Source: Sternotherus odoratus (taxonomy: Eukaryota; Chordata; Testudines; Kinosternidae). From it: 64,000 nt of DNA. Of this stretch, positions 22,813-35,120 are shown piece after piece (within the stretch, counting starts at the first letter, position 1; each line of letters begins with the position of its first letter). The stretch covers positions 43,216,890 through 43,280,889 of the forward strand of contig JAVMKO010000003.1 of assembly GCA_032164245.1 (NCBI GenBank). The letters run 5' to 3'. Under the pieces are notes generated by a model. It did no database searches. It saw nothing but the letters and a program-made list of their open reading frames with translations, and had not been told where the DNA came from. The translations under genes were made by a program, and so were the position numbers.

Positions 22813-24015
22813 AGAAAACATTTTGGTAATAAAATCAACTTCATACATACAAGGATTTTCTTCACCCCAGTAAACATGCAAATGTGAAATAGCCATGCAG
22901 CTAGCAAAGCACATTTTAGGTTAGATATAGGGCATTTGAAAATATGAATAAAATATATAGTAGTGAAAAAATCAGTATGTGATCTAAAGGGGCTGACTTT
23001 TCTCTGGATCGAACTAACTAAAGTTTACTGTAATTTAAGGAACATAGCAACAAAATAAATCACATTATAGGTACACATTTTTATTCTCTTTCGGTACTCT
23101 GTGCTTTAATTGGCTCCATTTCTGTCTGCTTTGGCTGCTATTTAAAAACACTTGTCTTCAGCAACTTATTCAGCCAACATAGTTTAAATAAAACATGAAA
23201 AATTAAGGGTTTTTATAACCCATTGGGAATTTTAAGATTTAGAGTCTCTACCTGCATTTTGTCACAATAGAGTAATAGTTCTTCTTTATTAACTAATGTT
23301 CATTACTTCTGATGTGTTTTGAAAGAGGTAAAGCAATAGAATTTTTTTTAAAAAAAACATTCCTCCTACCTTCCTAATGGAAGGATAAGTTCAGACTTAA
23401 TCCATGAAGCTGCACACTTTATCAGCTTTGTAGTACAGAAAGTCATGTCAAGGACACACTTAAACAAAGAGACTTTTAATGCAGACATGAGTGGACTTCA
23501 CCATGTGAAATTAAGGGCTTTAATTTCAATTTCCTATAATGAAAGATTTAGTAAAAGGTGACAGGGTGAGCTGGCATGACATGTGTGGTTAGAAACAATC
23601 TAATAACCACTTGCATTTCCTAAAATGAGTTTTTACTACTTCTTCTTTTTCTAAGTAATGCTATGGGGAGTTGAACTGCTCCGTTTCTCATTTACATTTC
23701 CTTGCTTTAGGGCAAATAATTATTGAAAAATTAGAGACAATCATGTATGATTTAACACAGAGGGCTGTGTTGGTGAGCTGGTTACTACTGTATATCAGTG
23801 TACTGATACACATGGCAATACAAAGCCACCAGGAACTTCAGGACACAAGAAAGGGAGTCAATGCATTTATGGGTATTTCGGTACCTCTTATTGGCTAACT
23901 CACAAAATCTTAATTTTGCTGCACATGCTAGCACTATTGTGTTTAAATCCATTCCTTTAAATGGGGGGAAAGGCTATCCTTGTGCTAGAGTCACAGATTC
24001 CTTGCAGTTGGATGT

Positions 24016-24035
24016 TTTTATTTTATTTTATTTTA
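24016..24035. repeat. (TTTTA)4 microsatellite
   Basis: Four perfect TTTTA units. Confidence 0.95.
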
Positions 24036-24802
24036 TTCTGCCACTCATTTTCTTTCAAGTCCTTAAACAAAGCTTTCTTCTTCTTTTTCTTCTTTGACTA
24101 GCAAGACCTTCACTGAAAGTGGTGAATGACTGTTTTATTAGCCATGTTGATATAAATTTATGGACTCTTCAAGTGCACCAGAGCATATTTATTTCATATA
24201 AATAAGCTTATTTGCCTAGTTTGATCATATGCTGCATGTATTCAGAGATTAATTTAATACAGGAGAATTACAAAAGTCATCAGAAAAGATCATTAAGGAG
24301 TAAAGTCAGGGGAAGACATGTACACAGTTAAGGAGATCATTAGGCTAGATTGATGAAAAGATCTAGCCGCACAATCTGTCTGATGTTTTCCAAGAGGTTA
24401 CACAGAGTTAATAAGGGCTGTGCAGATGTCATAGTGTATTCAGGTTTTTTGGAAGCCCTTAATCAAGTTCCACATGGCAGGCTTCTGGTTAAGCTGTAGG
24501 TTACCTAAGATCTATCACACAATGTAGAAATAGACAAAGGGCTGTTTTTTAATTTATATAAATGATCTAGGCTTTGGGATAGATCCAGGTCAGTTATATA
24601 CTGTAGATTAAAAGAAACTGATTAAATACAAGCCCATTCAAACTAATGTTTATGAAATAAAACAAAGTTATTAAATGGATAGAAAAAGATATAAGGAAAT
24701 ACCCTGGTGAAAGGAACATAGGTAAACAAAACCATGACAATGTAAAATAAGCAGCAGCAAACATAACTTCTTGTTATGAGAATCCTGTTCTGTAATTCAC
24801 AG

Positions 24803-25446
24803 TTCTACATAAGGATATTGGACCATGCAGAGCAGCTACAATAACAGGAACACTTTCTAGAATTTCACTAAATGATGATGAAGAAGAGAAAGGAGCAAAC
24901 CCTGAAGGCATGAGCTATTCAACACTGCCTGGAAGCATCATTTCCAAAGTCATCATTCAGCAGCCTGCAGGCCTCCACATGCCTATGAGCATGAGTGAGC
25001 TGGCCAATCAGTGTTTGAAAAAAGACAACAGTGAGTTGCGGCGGACTGTGTATTTATGCACTGATGATAACTTGAGAGGTGCAGATATGGACATAGTCAA
25101 TCCTCAAGAACGGATGATGGAAAGTGACTATATTGTCATGCCCAGAGGTTCAATAAACACCCAGCAATCATTGAAAGATGAGAGCAAATTGAATATAGGC
25201 ATGGATACCTTGCCTCACGAAAGGTTGTTGCACTACAAAGTTAATCCAGAATTCAACATGAATCCCTCTGTAATGGACCAGTTCAATATCAATTTAGATC
25301 AGCATCTTGCCGCCCAGGAACATATGCAGAATTTGCCCTTTGAACCCCGCACAGCAGTAAAGAACTTCATAGCCTCCGAGTTGGATGACAATGCAGGATT
25401 AGCAAGAAGCGAAACTGGATCCACAATATCAATGAGTTCTTTAGAG
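24803..25446 (+). CDS. ADGRB3: ADGRB3 exon H: large cytoplasmic-tail exon
   Basis: A 644-nt exon, 2 nt plus 214 codons, open throughout. It runs from acceptor ATTCACAG to donor GTCAGTG. It starts [20 protein letters not shown], followed by an acidic NDDEEEKG, and ends [10 protein letters not shown]. It is low in hydrophobicity and rich in Met, Asn, Ser and acidic residues, hence probably disordered. Recognisable ADGRB3 phrases include [51 protein letters not shown] and SELDDNAGL. The ATG at 24910 is internal and not a start. Reading past the donor adds only VSDA and a stop, so retention of the next intron would truncate the tail before the RKR and QTEV motifs. Confidence 0.97.
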
Positions 25447-27475
25447 GTCAGTGATGCATAAGCAAATTACATGTTCTGTTCTAATTATATGGTGACATAA
25501 TAAGTCATGGCTCCTTGACTACAGCCAGTGTTTATGTTTCAGGATGCAGCTAATGTCTTAATTAAGATTAAATTACTGTTTGAAATCATGCTTTGCTTAT
25601 TCTATTCCTATAAAACAATACTGACATTGTTTAGATTTGGAATAAAAATCAAAGGAAAGATTTAGAGCCTTAAGGATGGGATAATACAATCTTGGAGCTT
25701 CAAAATTCTACCTGCCTTGCCATGAATTTCCTGACCTGCAGGATGAATTCTATTAAATAACTCTTGACTTCCAGTGAAAAAGAAAAACTCATTCCTCCAG
25801 AATAACATTTTAATCACTGAACTTACTTGCATCCTCAAACAATGTACATTATTCATTATTTTTTTACCTCATTAAATGTGCATAATTCTTTATCAGCAGT
25901 TAAGGACAATGAGCTTGATTCCATGCTAGTGTAAATTAGAGTAACTCTCCTAAGGAGCATTCCATGCCTAATTTGCATGTACAGGTGCCTGTTTGTGACA
26001 ACATGTGTAGAATCTGCATGTGCAGCTGGTGCAGGTACATTTCTTGCACTCTTAGCTCAGCTGTCATTCTGGCTATAAATTTGTTCTGGGAATCATTACT
26101 GGAATCTGTTTGTAGGATTTAAACATTATGGAAAATTGCATGTGAAAACCAATTGCTTATTTATTTAACATCTAAGGATCAAATACTTCAGTCTTTAAAA
26201 GCCTTTACTTATGCAAAACCAATATTAGTGAGGTCAGTAGAAGTTTTTATGAGTGTGTTGACTGGAGAATTTGGGCTGAAGATCAGAATTTTGTTTCTCT
26301 CATCAAGTGCTTTGAAAGCAAAATATTTCCCTCCTTATATTGTGTTCGTACTATCTACAACTCTTGCATGAGAAACATAGAGTAATTAAATAAATTAAAA
26401 AGAAAGAAGATGAATTTGGGGCTTGGCAGGTAAGCCATGTTTTGGCTACTTTTTATAAGTCGCATTAACAGGTCAGTGTAGAGGCAATCTTGGGACACAT
26501 TTTCAAATAGGCTTCTTGAAATTGCATTTTGCACACACTTCCAGTTGCATGATGCATTAGTTAGTTAGACATAAAGTTACCCGTTAGGCATGCACAATTC
26601 CAGCTTTGGTGGGCCCAGTTCCTGACGCCACATTTGAAATATTCCTTGACATCTATGAGAATGTTTGCTTGCATCTTTAGAATCCAAAATGTTTATTTCG
26701 CTTATAAAAGCTTTTCACTTCACTCGTAAGATGTGTTGCTGACACTGGGTCTGATTTACCACTCTGTTAAGCTAGTTTTATGCTTATGCAACTACACTGA
26801 AATCAAGAGTAATGATTATGGTCGTTATATTATATGTATTCTCTCTTACTAGGGCAACCACACAGGATGATTCTGATACATATTTGCAACTTTGTACAGT
26901 TGCATTTGCAGTTTCAGTATATGTGAAAGGAGTTCATGACTCCTAACAGGTACCTAGCCAACTGGAAAAAAATGTGTGTGTGTATGTGTGTGCCCGCTGC
27001 ACTTGCACACATGTGCTACATGTATGGACTAGTAGTAGAAGCAGATTCTTACAAATGCCATAGCTTAGACTTGTTGAGGTGATTGAATCTTTACTCATGT
27101 AAATACAAATTAAAGTAGAGCTTGTGGGGAGGTTCTTCCTCAACAAATTTGAAATATCCAGTGCCACTTCCTCCATGTTAGAAGATTTAAGACATTTCAA
27201 AAGATAGATTCAATGCAAAACTTTGTATCAACTATTATTGATGATTCTTTCCCTTCAGAGGGGAGAGGGGAAATATTCATTTCCTTTCTCTTAGACAAAG
27301 CATGCAAATAGATGATAGCTAACTGAGATGCCCTTCTTCTCCTATCAGGACCTGTTGCTTCTCTTGTACATCCAAAGGAAAATCTGGGAGCTTCTCTGCC
27401 AGGCATCAGGTTCCTCCTAAGCCCGCCACATCAGGTTCCCCTATCACTAGCAAGAGCGAAGGGGGATGTCCTAAG

Positions 27476-28078
27476 CAGCGGTGAAAGTAACTTAAAGGAC
27501 TTACTGGTACTTCGGAGTCCTGGGAAGGGGGTGGAGCCTCAACTGGAAAGAACATGGCCTCAACTGGAAGAGGCAGCGCCTTTAAATCCCCGGGGCCTTT
27601 AAATCAGGATTTAAAGGGACCGGGTCTCCGGCTGTGTTGGCAGTGACTGGGAACCCCAGGCCCTTTAAATCACCCCCAGAGGTACCAGCTGCAGATGTAA
27701 TTGGGAGCCTGAGGCTCGGGAGTGATTTAAAGGGTCTGGGGCTCCAGCTGCCACTACCACAGCGGAGCCCTAGGCCCTTTAAATCATCAATGGAGCCCCG
27801 GTGGCTCCTGGCTGCCGCCACTACTATGGGGCTCCAAGCTCTGGTGGAGCTTTAAAGGACCGAGGGCTCCACTGAGGTAGTGGCAGCCGGGAGATCCTGA
27901 CCCTTTAAATCACTTCTGGAGCCCCACTGCTGCTACCTCAAGGCTTCAGCAGCGGGACTTGGGTGACAATTTAAAAGGCTCCAAAGGATAGCAGTGGTGG
28001 GAGCCCTGGGTCCTTTAAATCGCCACCCGAGCCCTCAAACCAACTTCTGATTTTGTGGGTACCGTTTTTCACCTACTG
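27476..28078. mobile_element. Element with alternating inverted 'ccctttaaatca / gatttaaaggg' modules
   Basis: 'Ggccctttaaatca' and its inverse 'gatttaaaggg' alternate at spacings of roughly 50-120 bp (27605-28020), separated by GC-rich phrases such as 'ggggctccagctgccacta' and 'tggagccccggtggctcc'. The whole is bounded by 'cagcggtgaaagtaac' (27476) and 'gtaccgtttttcacctactg' (28059-28078), whose reverse complement resembles the left end. It is probably a non-autonomous DNA element; a clear TSD is not seen. Frames across it repeat 'PRPFKS' because of the modules and are not coding. Confidence 0.7.
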
Positions 28079-29312
28079 ATACACCAGCTAAACATTGTGT
28101 CCCAAAACAGCTAGTCTGCTTACCTGGTTGCTATTATCTGTTCTCTCCATTTATTGTGGGCACAAGTACTTGTGAGTATAAAACTGAACCTGCAGAAGTA
28201 GGAGACATTTCTGAAAATTTAGGCCTTTAGCTTTAAGTATTCTCACACAAGAAAACAAAAAAAACCAATTCACTTGAACCGCATTTCATTTTATTACTGA
28301 AAAATCAGAATCCCATACTTCCCTGACCAAGTCTCTGACATCATAGATGTATACATATCTTCGCATAAAATATTCATCACACTTGGGGAAAAAATGTTGT
28401 GCTAACACCCTTACAAAGTCTTAAATTCCAAATTTTCCTATATTTGAAAAAATCTCAAAAATGTTCCACAGTTACATCAATGGGCATCTGCTTTATTCAC
28501 TAGAACCATTCACTTCAAAAATTGCTTTTATGTGATATTAAGATTATGAGATCAGTATCATAAAATCCTAACCAGTTCAAAATTTAGGCTGAGATGTGAG
28601 GTCATTAGTTACTCTCTCATACCAGGGCTTTGCATTGTATGATGCCTGGAGATGACAGTTTTAGAAGATAGCTGCAATATTCAGGCATGCTGGAATTGTC
28701 TAGCTTTTGCCTCTTTGTGTCACAGATTTATTTCCAGTTTTTGTATGTTAGTATTTTTTTCTTGTGCTTTATTGTATCGAGAATATATGCTTCTCTAGTA
28801 AGATAATTCTTTGAAGGTGATATATTTATGTACAAATATTGCCCAGACACACACATAAATGTAGGAGTTTGCAGATTACCAAGGTGCAATTTAGTGAGGT
28901 TTTACTCCATACGCTCCAAACAGTATTGGTGTTATTATAGATACAGGCAGGCATACTAGTACAGGAAATAATTGAACATCTTGCTTATCTCCTGCGCCTT
29001 CTTCATATGCATGGATTGAAGTTGGCAGTACTATCTTGGCATCAAAGTGGCTTTCAATGTGCTTCTTCAGTTCAGAGTGTTTTGGTTTTAATGAAGAAAG
29101 CACTCTGAATGTCCTCTTTTGGAATGGTTTTTGTTTTGAAAGTGCACGTTCAGAGTGCTGTGCTCATTAAAACTAAATTACTTTGAAGTGAGGCAGTGCA
29201 TTCCAATCCACTTTGGCACAATGGGGAGAGAGGGGGCTGGAAGTCTAAATGAAGAGAAAGAAGCAGATCTAGGCAAGGGGCAGAGCACCTGCTCCCCAAG
29301 AAAGCAAGGAGA

Positions 29313-29927
29313 ACTGGCTCCAGTGCCGGCAACAGAAATTTGGGGGCCCCCTACTCTGATCGTTTGGGGGGCCCCCAGCCCAGCCGGGGCACCCCAGCCC
29401 AGCCGGGGGCCCCTCCAGCTGACAGTGGCTGGGGGGGGAAGCCCAGCTGGGGGGGGGAAGCCCAGCCGGCGCTGCCCCCCTCCCCCAGCTGACAGCGGCT
29501 GGTGGCAGCGTGAGCCCGGGAGCGGCGTGAGCCGCCCTTGCTTTCTCCCCCCCCTGCGCCCTTGCTTTCTCTCCCCCCCCCCCGCCCTTTCTTTCTCTCC
29601 CCCCCGTGCCCTTTCTTCCCCCCCCCCCCGGTGCCCTTTCTCCCCCGGACCCAGCGGGGGAAGCCCTACCATGCTGCGGAGCCTTCCCCCGCACTTTCTC
29701 CCCCGGACTGCGCTGCTGCCGCCGGCCGGGCTCACTGCTCCTGCCGGGGACACGCGCGCTCATCCGGAGGAGAGCCGCGCCGCCTCCCCGCCCCTTCCCC
29801 GCTCTCCAGGCCCGGCGACAAGGGGGGACGACTACGGGTACAGCTGTGTACCGGGGGCCCCCCTAAAGTCCGGGGCCCGGTACAGCTGTACTCTTAGTAC
29901 CCCCCTGTCGACGGCCCTGACTGGCTC
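29313..29927. mobile_element. GC-extreme non-autonomous hAT-like element with perfect 8-bp TSD
   Basis: ACTGGCTC at 29313-29320 is repeated exactly at 29920-29927, flanking a 599-bp insert (29321-29919). The insert ends are CAGTGCCGGCAACAG on the left and, in reverse complement, CAGGGCCGTCGACAG on the right. An 8-bp TSD with CAG-type tips is the hAT signature. The interior is very G- and C-rich, with runs such as 'agcccagccggggcacccca' on the left and C-runs of up to about 11 on the right. The intact TSD argues for a young insertion. Long open frames on both strands are low-complexity Pro/Gly/Ser and should not be annotated as genes. Confidence 0.88.
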
Positions 29928-30017
29928 AGGCATCTTAGTGGAGCAGGAGTGGATGGTTCTTTTAGAGGAATACAGAGAAGGAAAGAAACACTGTACTTGA
30001 TTTGTTTCAAATGAAAA

Positions 30018-30029
30018 GGGGGGGGGGGG
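30018..30029. repeat. Poly-G tract (12 G)
   Basis: An uninterrupted run of 12 G in a purine-rich context. Confidence 0.95.
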
Positions 30030-32322
30030 ATGAATATTTAGAAAGAAAAAGACCAAAAAGGAAAAATAAAGGAAAGAACTGAAGGAGAGTAAGAATTGTA
30101 AAAAAAAAAATGAAGGTAGAACATGCAGGAAATGTATTAACAAGGAAAAAGAGAGACTGTGCTATGATAGGCAGGAAGATGACAAAAGGATAAACAGTCA
30201 AAGAAAAGGAGCAACTCGAATTTAAAAGAGAGTGTGGCAGACAAGGAAAAAATGTCATATTCTCTTTTCAATATTCTCCTCTAAATGAGAAAATCTAGCA
30301 TGGTGATTTGGCACATAAATGACTGGAATTCAGCTCCCAATCTCTCATTCCCCTGTATTCATTTTTCAGGTCCATGTCCCTCATCCTCCATTCTGAGATT
30401 TCTATGGAGACTGGCACACTGCCATAAGTGGGAGGCACTTGGTTGTACCACTTAAATATCCCTTCTGACACATTAATGAGAGTTGTTAACATATCCCAAA
30501 GGGTAGCTCTTTCCAGACCTCCTTAGTCAAAGATCTGATGTGGGGCCTCAGGAGAGCATCACCACAGACAGGAAAATATGAGAGAACTGAAAAGATAGCG
30601 AAGGAATTAACAACTTAAAGAAAGGGGGAAATAATAAATGGAAAGGCAGAAGAGAAGACAGGGGAAAGGCAAAATCAGAGACACCAGAAAGGGAAAGGGA
30701 AGTTCAGGGGAGGCTTAAAATTAAATGGGCAGAAACAGAACATTGAAATCAAAATTAAAGAAGAAGGTTAAAAACATGTGTGGTAACACAAGAGGCGAAA
30801 AAGAGATAGAAGAAATCCATCACCAAAACAGCCTTTCTTGTCAAGCAAAGACTCAGTTTAGGAGCAATAAGGTAGTCTCAAGTCCTTTTGACCTATGATA
30901 TGAGACCTGAAGCAATAATTGGGAATAGAGTGAGAAGAGTATCATGGGAGTTTCTGCTTTGAAATGCACCCAGATTACATCCATTTTTCAGGACCCCCCC
31001 CTTACATGGATTTATCTTTCTTTCTGCCTTCCATTCTCGATCATCTGCCAAAGCGCTGCTGCTTGCCAGTTCTGTGACTCTTAGCCTTAATGAAAGCCTA
31101 AGCCCATTATAGCTCCCGCTTTATTTGATTTGTTGGATGAATCTTGAGTTCCTTCAGTTCCAAAGCTGCCACTACATCATTTTATATAACCTTTATAAAG
31201 GTGGAAGTTGAACCAGGCAATGAGAGGGCAGTAATTGAAGGTGTATTGAACTGGAATTTTAGTCAACACCCTGGAGAATAACATATATTTGAGACAGTGT
31301 TTTACATGTACCTATTTTAGCTGCGTGTGATGTTTAAGAAAAATACATATTTTGAGTCATTTACTAAATTAAGAAATGCCTATACCTCCTCCAAAAGAGT
31401 GTAGCAGCTCCCAAACAGGTGTTTATAGACTGTTGAGTAAATGTGTATGTAGGAGCTGTTATAAAAAAGAAGCCTTATGCCCAGTAGATCAAAATAGACA
31501 TGAACTGAGGCCTTGTGGGTATTGCAAGTGTGTTGTGTGCTAAAATTGCTAGGAGACGTTCAGCACTCAAACGTTCCCACACTTATGTGGTTATGCACTT
31601 TTTTCACACAAAATTACTGCCTTATGACTCACCAGTATTAAAGACTAATACCCTGTACAACCTTGTATCTGAAGCTAAGCTGTTTTTCTCACTAACACAA
31701 ATGGGCATTTTAAAAAATCAGAACTTCTATTCATGTTGCACTTTTATCTCCAAAATGCCAAAGAGATTTTTCTTTAATTTTGTAGAGGGAAAAAATCCTC
31801 CCTTGGGCTAAAATGTTGTATGTCACATTTAATCTCAGAGTGAATTATCAACTGCTGATAATAAGGATTTATATTAATGGAAACATGGAGATAGCCTTCA
31901 CTATTATATCTCTGGTTTCAATTATACTTTGCACTGCATAATCTGTCTTCAGGAGTTTATGTAATTAATCAGGTAGCAGTATAATGCAAATTAGAATAAG
32001 GAGCAAACCAGGAATTCATCTTTTTACACAGATGGAGAGGGATTATGTTAGTCATTTTATGGGAGCAGTTCCTTCCTGGTGCCAGAAGAATAATGCATGT
32101 TGCTGTATGGAAATTATCTTTCAGCACTGTTCTGTTTTTTCCACCAATGAACAGAGATCAAAGTTATTCTGGAATTATACAGAGAAGCTATACACGATTA
32201 GTACACAACACAACTGATTTACAATGTATTGCTGCTGCAGGCGGCTTTTCCACAGAATTTTGCTTTGGTTTTAATATAAGGGCTTTTTCCTGTGATGTGG
32301 GTTTTATCTCTGAAATCAGACA

Positions 32323-33330
32323 GTCATAGAAATTAGAGATGGGAAAGACCCACCAGATCACCTCCCGATGATGCAGGAATATTTTCTACAGTATATTCCT
32401 CCAATACCTTGCCCAACCTAAATTACTCTTCCCACCACTTCCTTCAGGAGATCATTCCCTGGTCAAATGAACTTCAGTACTGGGAATGCCTTCTTGATAA
32501 CCAGTCTAAAGTTGTCTTCAATTCATCCCATTATTCCTGAATTATAACTTCTCGGACATGTTCTTCCCTAACTAGCCTCTTTCAATAGTTGATATTTACA
32601 CCCAAATAATTCTAAATTGTGATTATGCATTCCAACTGCATCACCATCACCACTGTTTTACCAAGGTACATAAACTTTTTTACTCTTTTCTTTTAAGTCA
32701 CTCTTGCTAGATTCTGAATGGTTTTTGTTGACCTTTTCTGAATTGTTTCCAATATATTGACATCTTTCTAATACTGACAGGCCCAGATATTTATGCAATA
32801 GTCCAGGTGCAATATCACCAGAGTTGCATAGAGATCGACTTACATCTCCTTGGGCTGTTATATGCAGCCTTGACGTTTCTTGATGCATATTGAATTGCAA
32901 ATTGATGCCCAGCTCATTGTTTGCTATCACCCCTGGGCTTTTTCCTCATTACTGTTTCCCAGTTCTCTTCCTGCAATGGAATAGCTACATGCTTTCGTGT
33001 TCAATATTTTAGATTGAATCTGATTTTGTAATTTTTGCACTCTCTAGGACTCTATTTTTACTTCTCCATCCTCATTGCTATTTGCAATATGTTTGAATTT
33101 ATATTATCTACATATTTTGCTTCATGTGAAGGTTACTTATTCTTCCAAATCATTAATAAAAGATACTACACACAGCTGAGGCGAACACTGATCTTGGGAA
33201 ACTCCTCTGGCTCTCATTGTAAAGGGTTTTGTTGATTAAACTGATACTCAGTGGATACATTCAACTACACTAAGAAGAGACCCACCATGGACCACCTTCA
33301 TTAAGCTATTCATCCACTGTCTACCAGAGA
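32323..33330 (-). mobile_element. Old CR1/L3-type LINE 3' region, antisense
   Basis: It begins 'agtcatagaaattagagatg', then ggaaagaccc, 'acagtatattcctccaatac', 'cttgcccaacctaaattact', 'caccacttccttcaggagat', and later 'atcccattattcctgaatta'. Further right come 'ccttttctgaattgtttcca', 'gtccaggtgcaatatcacca', 'ccaaatcattaataaaagat' and 'gatcttgggaaactcctctg'. These follow, in order, the CR1/L3 3' region in reverse complement, so the element lies on the minus strand. It is about 1 kb and heavily diverged. No reading frame is intact. Confidence 0.82.
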
Positions 33331-34856
33331 TTTTTTTTTCCTTAGCCCCATCTCATTAGGTTTTTTACTTCCATTAATTTAATTTGTTGAATGAGTCAGA
33401 TGGTTGCCTAGATCCATAGGACCTTGTAGGTGCATATACAAGCCCCTCTTCCTTAGCCAACTGAGATACCCCCCTGGAAAATAATCCTTTTAGTTGATTT
33501 AAGAAAGTAACTATTTTTGAGGTTGTCAGATTGCTTATGGAACCTAACATGCAAGTAGTCTTGAAGTGGATGGGCAACTTGTGTACCACATCATATAGGA
33601 ACCAGAGAAAATGGAAATGGAAATAGTGGCATCCAGAAATAAAAAGCTTCTGAGATAGCAGATTAGGGAAAGATCCAATTTCCTTAAGTCAATGTAAAGA
33701 CTCCTGATCATTCCAAAGTAAACTGGATCAGGCCCATAAACATATTTGCCAACTCCAAAATAACATTAAAATTGTTCAGTGTTGCCAGTGTGATAGCTGA
33801 TAGGACATGACCCTCAGCCTACTGATGTCACTGGCAGAACTCCAGTGGACTTCAACTCAAAGCACAACACTATTGCTGCTCTGACCAATGACAGCAGATC
33901 ATGTCTTTGATGATTTTAGAGGAATAGGCTCTGACTGATCACCATATGCAGCCCTGAGAAATATAAAGTAAAAGCACAAAACTAATATTCTTTAATGTAC
34001 TGTTAAAAATAAATGTCCTCATTCTGGTTCCATTCTGGTTGGACTCCAGAGGAATTTTGTTTGACATACATGCACAAAATAGCCTGTTGAGTCACAGTGC
34101 CAAGGAGATGTGATGTAAAAGCAGAATTGTAACTCTGACATCGATCCAATCAGATTGCAGTAAAGTATGGTGCAGTGTTTGGTCACATTTAAAGTGAAAA
34201 TTGGAGTTATGTGGGGGCTTAAACCTAAGATATAATACAAAATGGGTTTTAAATAATCCGTTTAACTAAATCACTATTTCTTACAAACCAGGTCTCTAGA
34301 CTATATTTGATTTCACATCTTCATTCATGCAGTTCAGTAAAACCAAGTTTATTACTGAATTGTGTCTTAAAACTAGTCTTTTTTTAGGGACAAATACTCT
34401 AAAGTTTACTCTCACGAATGAGGCTTTTTTCCTTTTGAGACCACACATCCAAACATACTACTAAATATTCTGAGTGTTTGCAAGTCCTTGAGATTCCGGT
34501 TTATGTTTTGGGAGTATTTGAATCACTTAGGGTACTAGTTCATTTAAAAATGATTATAGTCACTCTGGGTTTTTTTACCACTGTTGTTCTGGGTTGTTGA
34601 TTTTTTGTTGTTGTTTTGTTTAGTTATTAGTGCTGTGACACATTTTTTCCAATTAGTCTTTAAATATCCTGGTTAATGTGGGAGGTAAACTTGAGCTTTT
34701 CTGAACAGTTAATGAGGGGATTATCACCAGTTTACAGTTTTTCAAATATTCTATTCTAAGTCCCTTCCTGTGGGCTGATTCCCACTCTTCAGATCCCAGA
34801 ATGTGCAGAACATTCCTACAGTAACCTCCTTCGCATATTTACAAATGTAACCATTT

Positions 34857-35120
34857 GGAGCTGGTGAAAATTTTCCAGTTCAGTTTTTCAACAGAAAATA
34901 GCTTTTTTGACTAAATAAAAAGAAATGGGGGGAATCCGTTTTCATCAAAAACCCAGAAATTAAAAAAAAATCAGTTTTCAGCAACTTGAACATGTTACTT
35001 TTTAACTGAAAGTATTTCGTTTTTGGTTGCAAAAAAACCAAAACATTTTTCAATGCAAAATTTCAACAAATCAAAAAAATTGTTTCATTCAATTTTGCAT
35101 CAATTTCTTGACCAGCTTTA
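34857..35120. mobile_element. AT-rich TIR element ending in 'agctggt'
   Basis: 'gagctggtgaaaattttcc' (34858-34876) faces 'caatttcttgaccagcttt', ending about 35119. The two are imperfect inverted repeats. The interior is A/T-homopolymer-rich with repeated 'cagttttcagcaac', 'tttcaatgcaaaatttcaac' and 'aatgtttcattcaattttgc' type phrases, partly complementary to each other. It is probably an old MITE. The class is unresolved. Confidence 0.55.

Larger units (their letters stand above)
21885..24802 (+). other. ADGRB3 intron G-H (2918 bp)
   Basis: The intron contains an antisense CR1 tail (21953-22115), nested TIR elements (22266-22812) and a (TTTTA)4 run at 24016-24035. From 22820 to 24800 it is AT-rich with no recognised feature. 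Confidence 0.8.

Noticed and set aside
24910..25461. 183-aa ORF as an independent single-exon gene
   Set aside because: The ATG is internal to ADGRB3 exon H. The frame is open upstream to a good acceptor, and the last four codons are intronic.
29155..30000. 281-aa open frame on + (and 164-191-aa frames on -)
   Set aside because: It runs through the GC-rich hAT-like insertion and out the other side. The composition is Pro/Gly/Ser low complexity, with no domain, and open frames exist on both strands at once.
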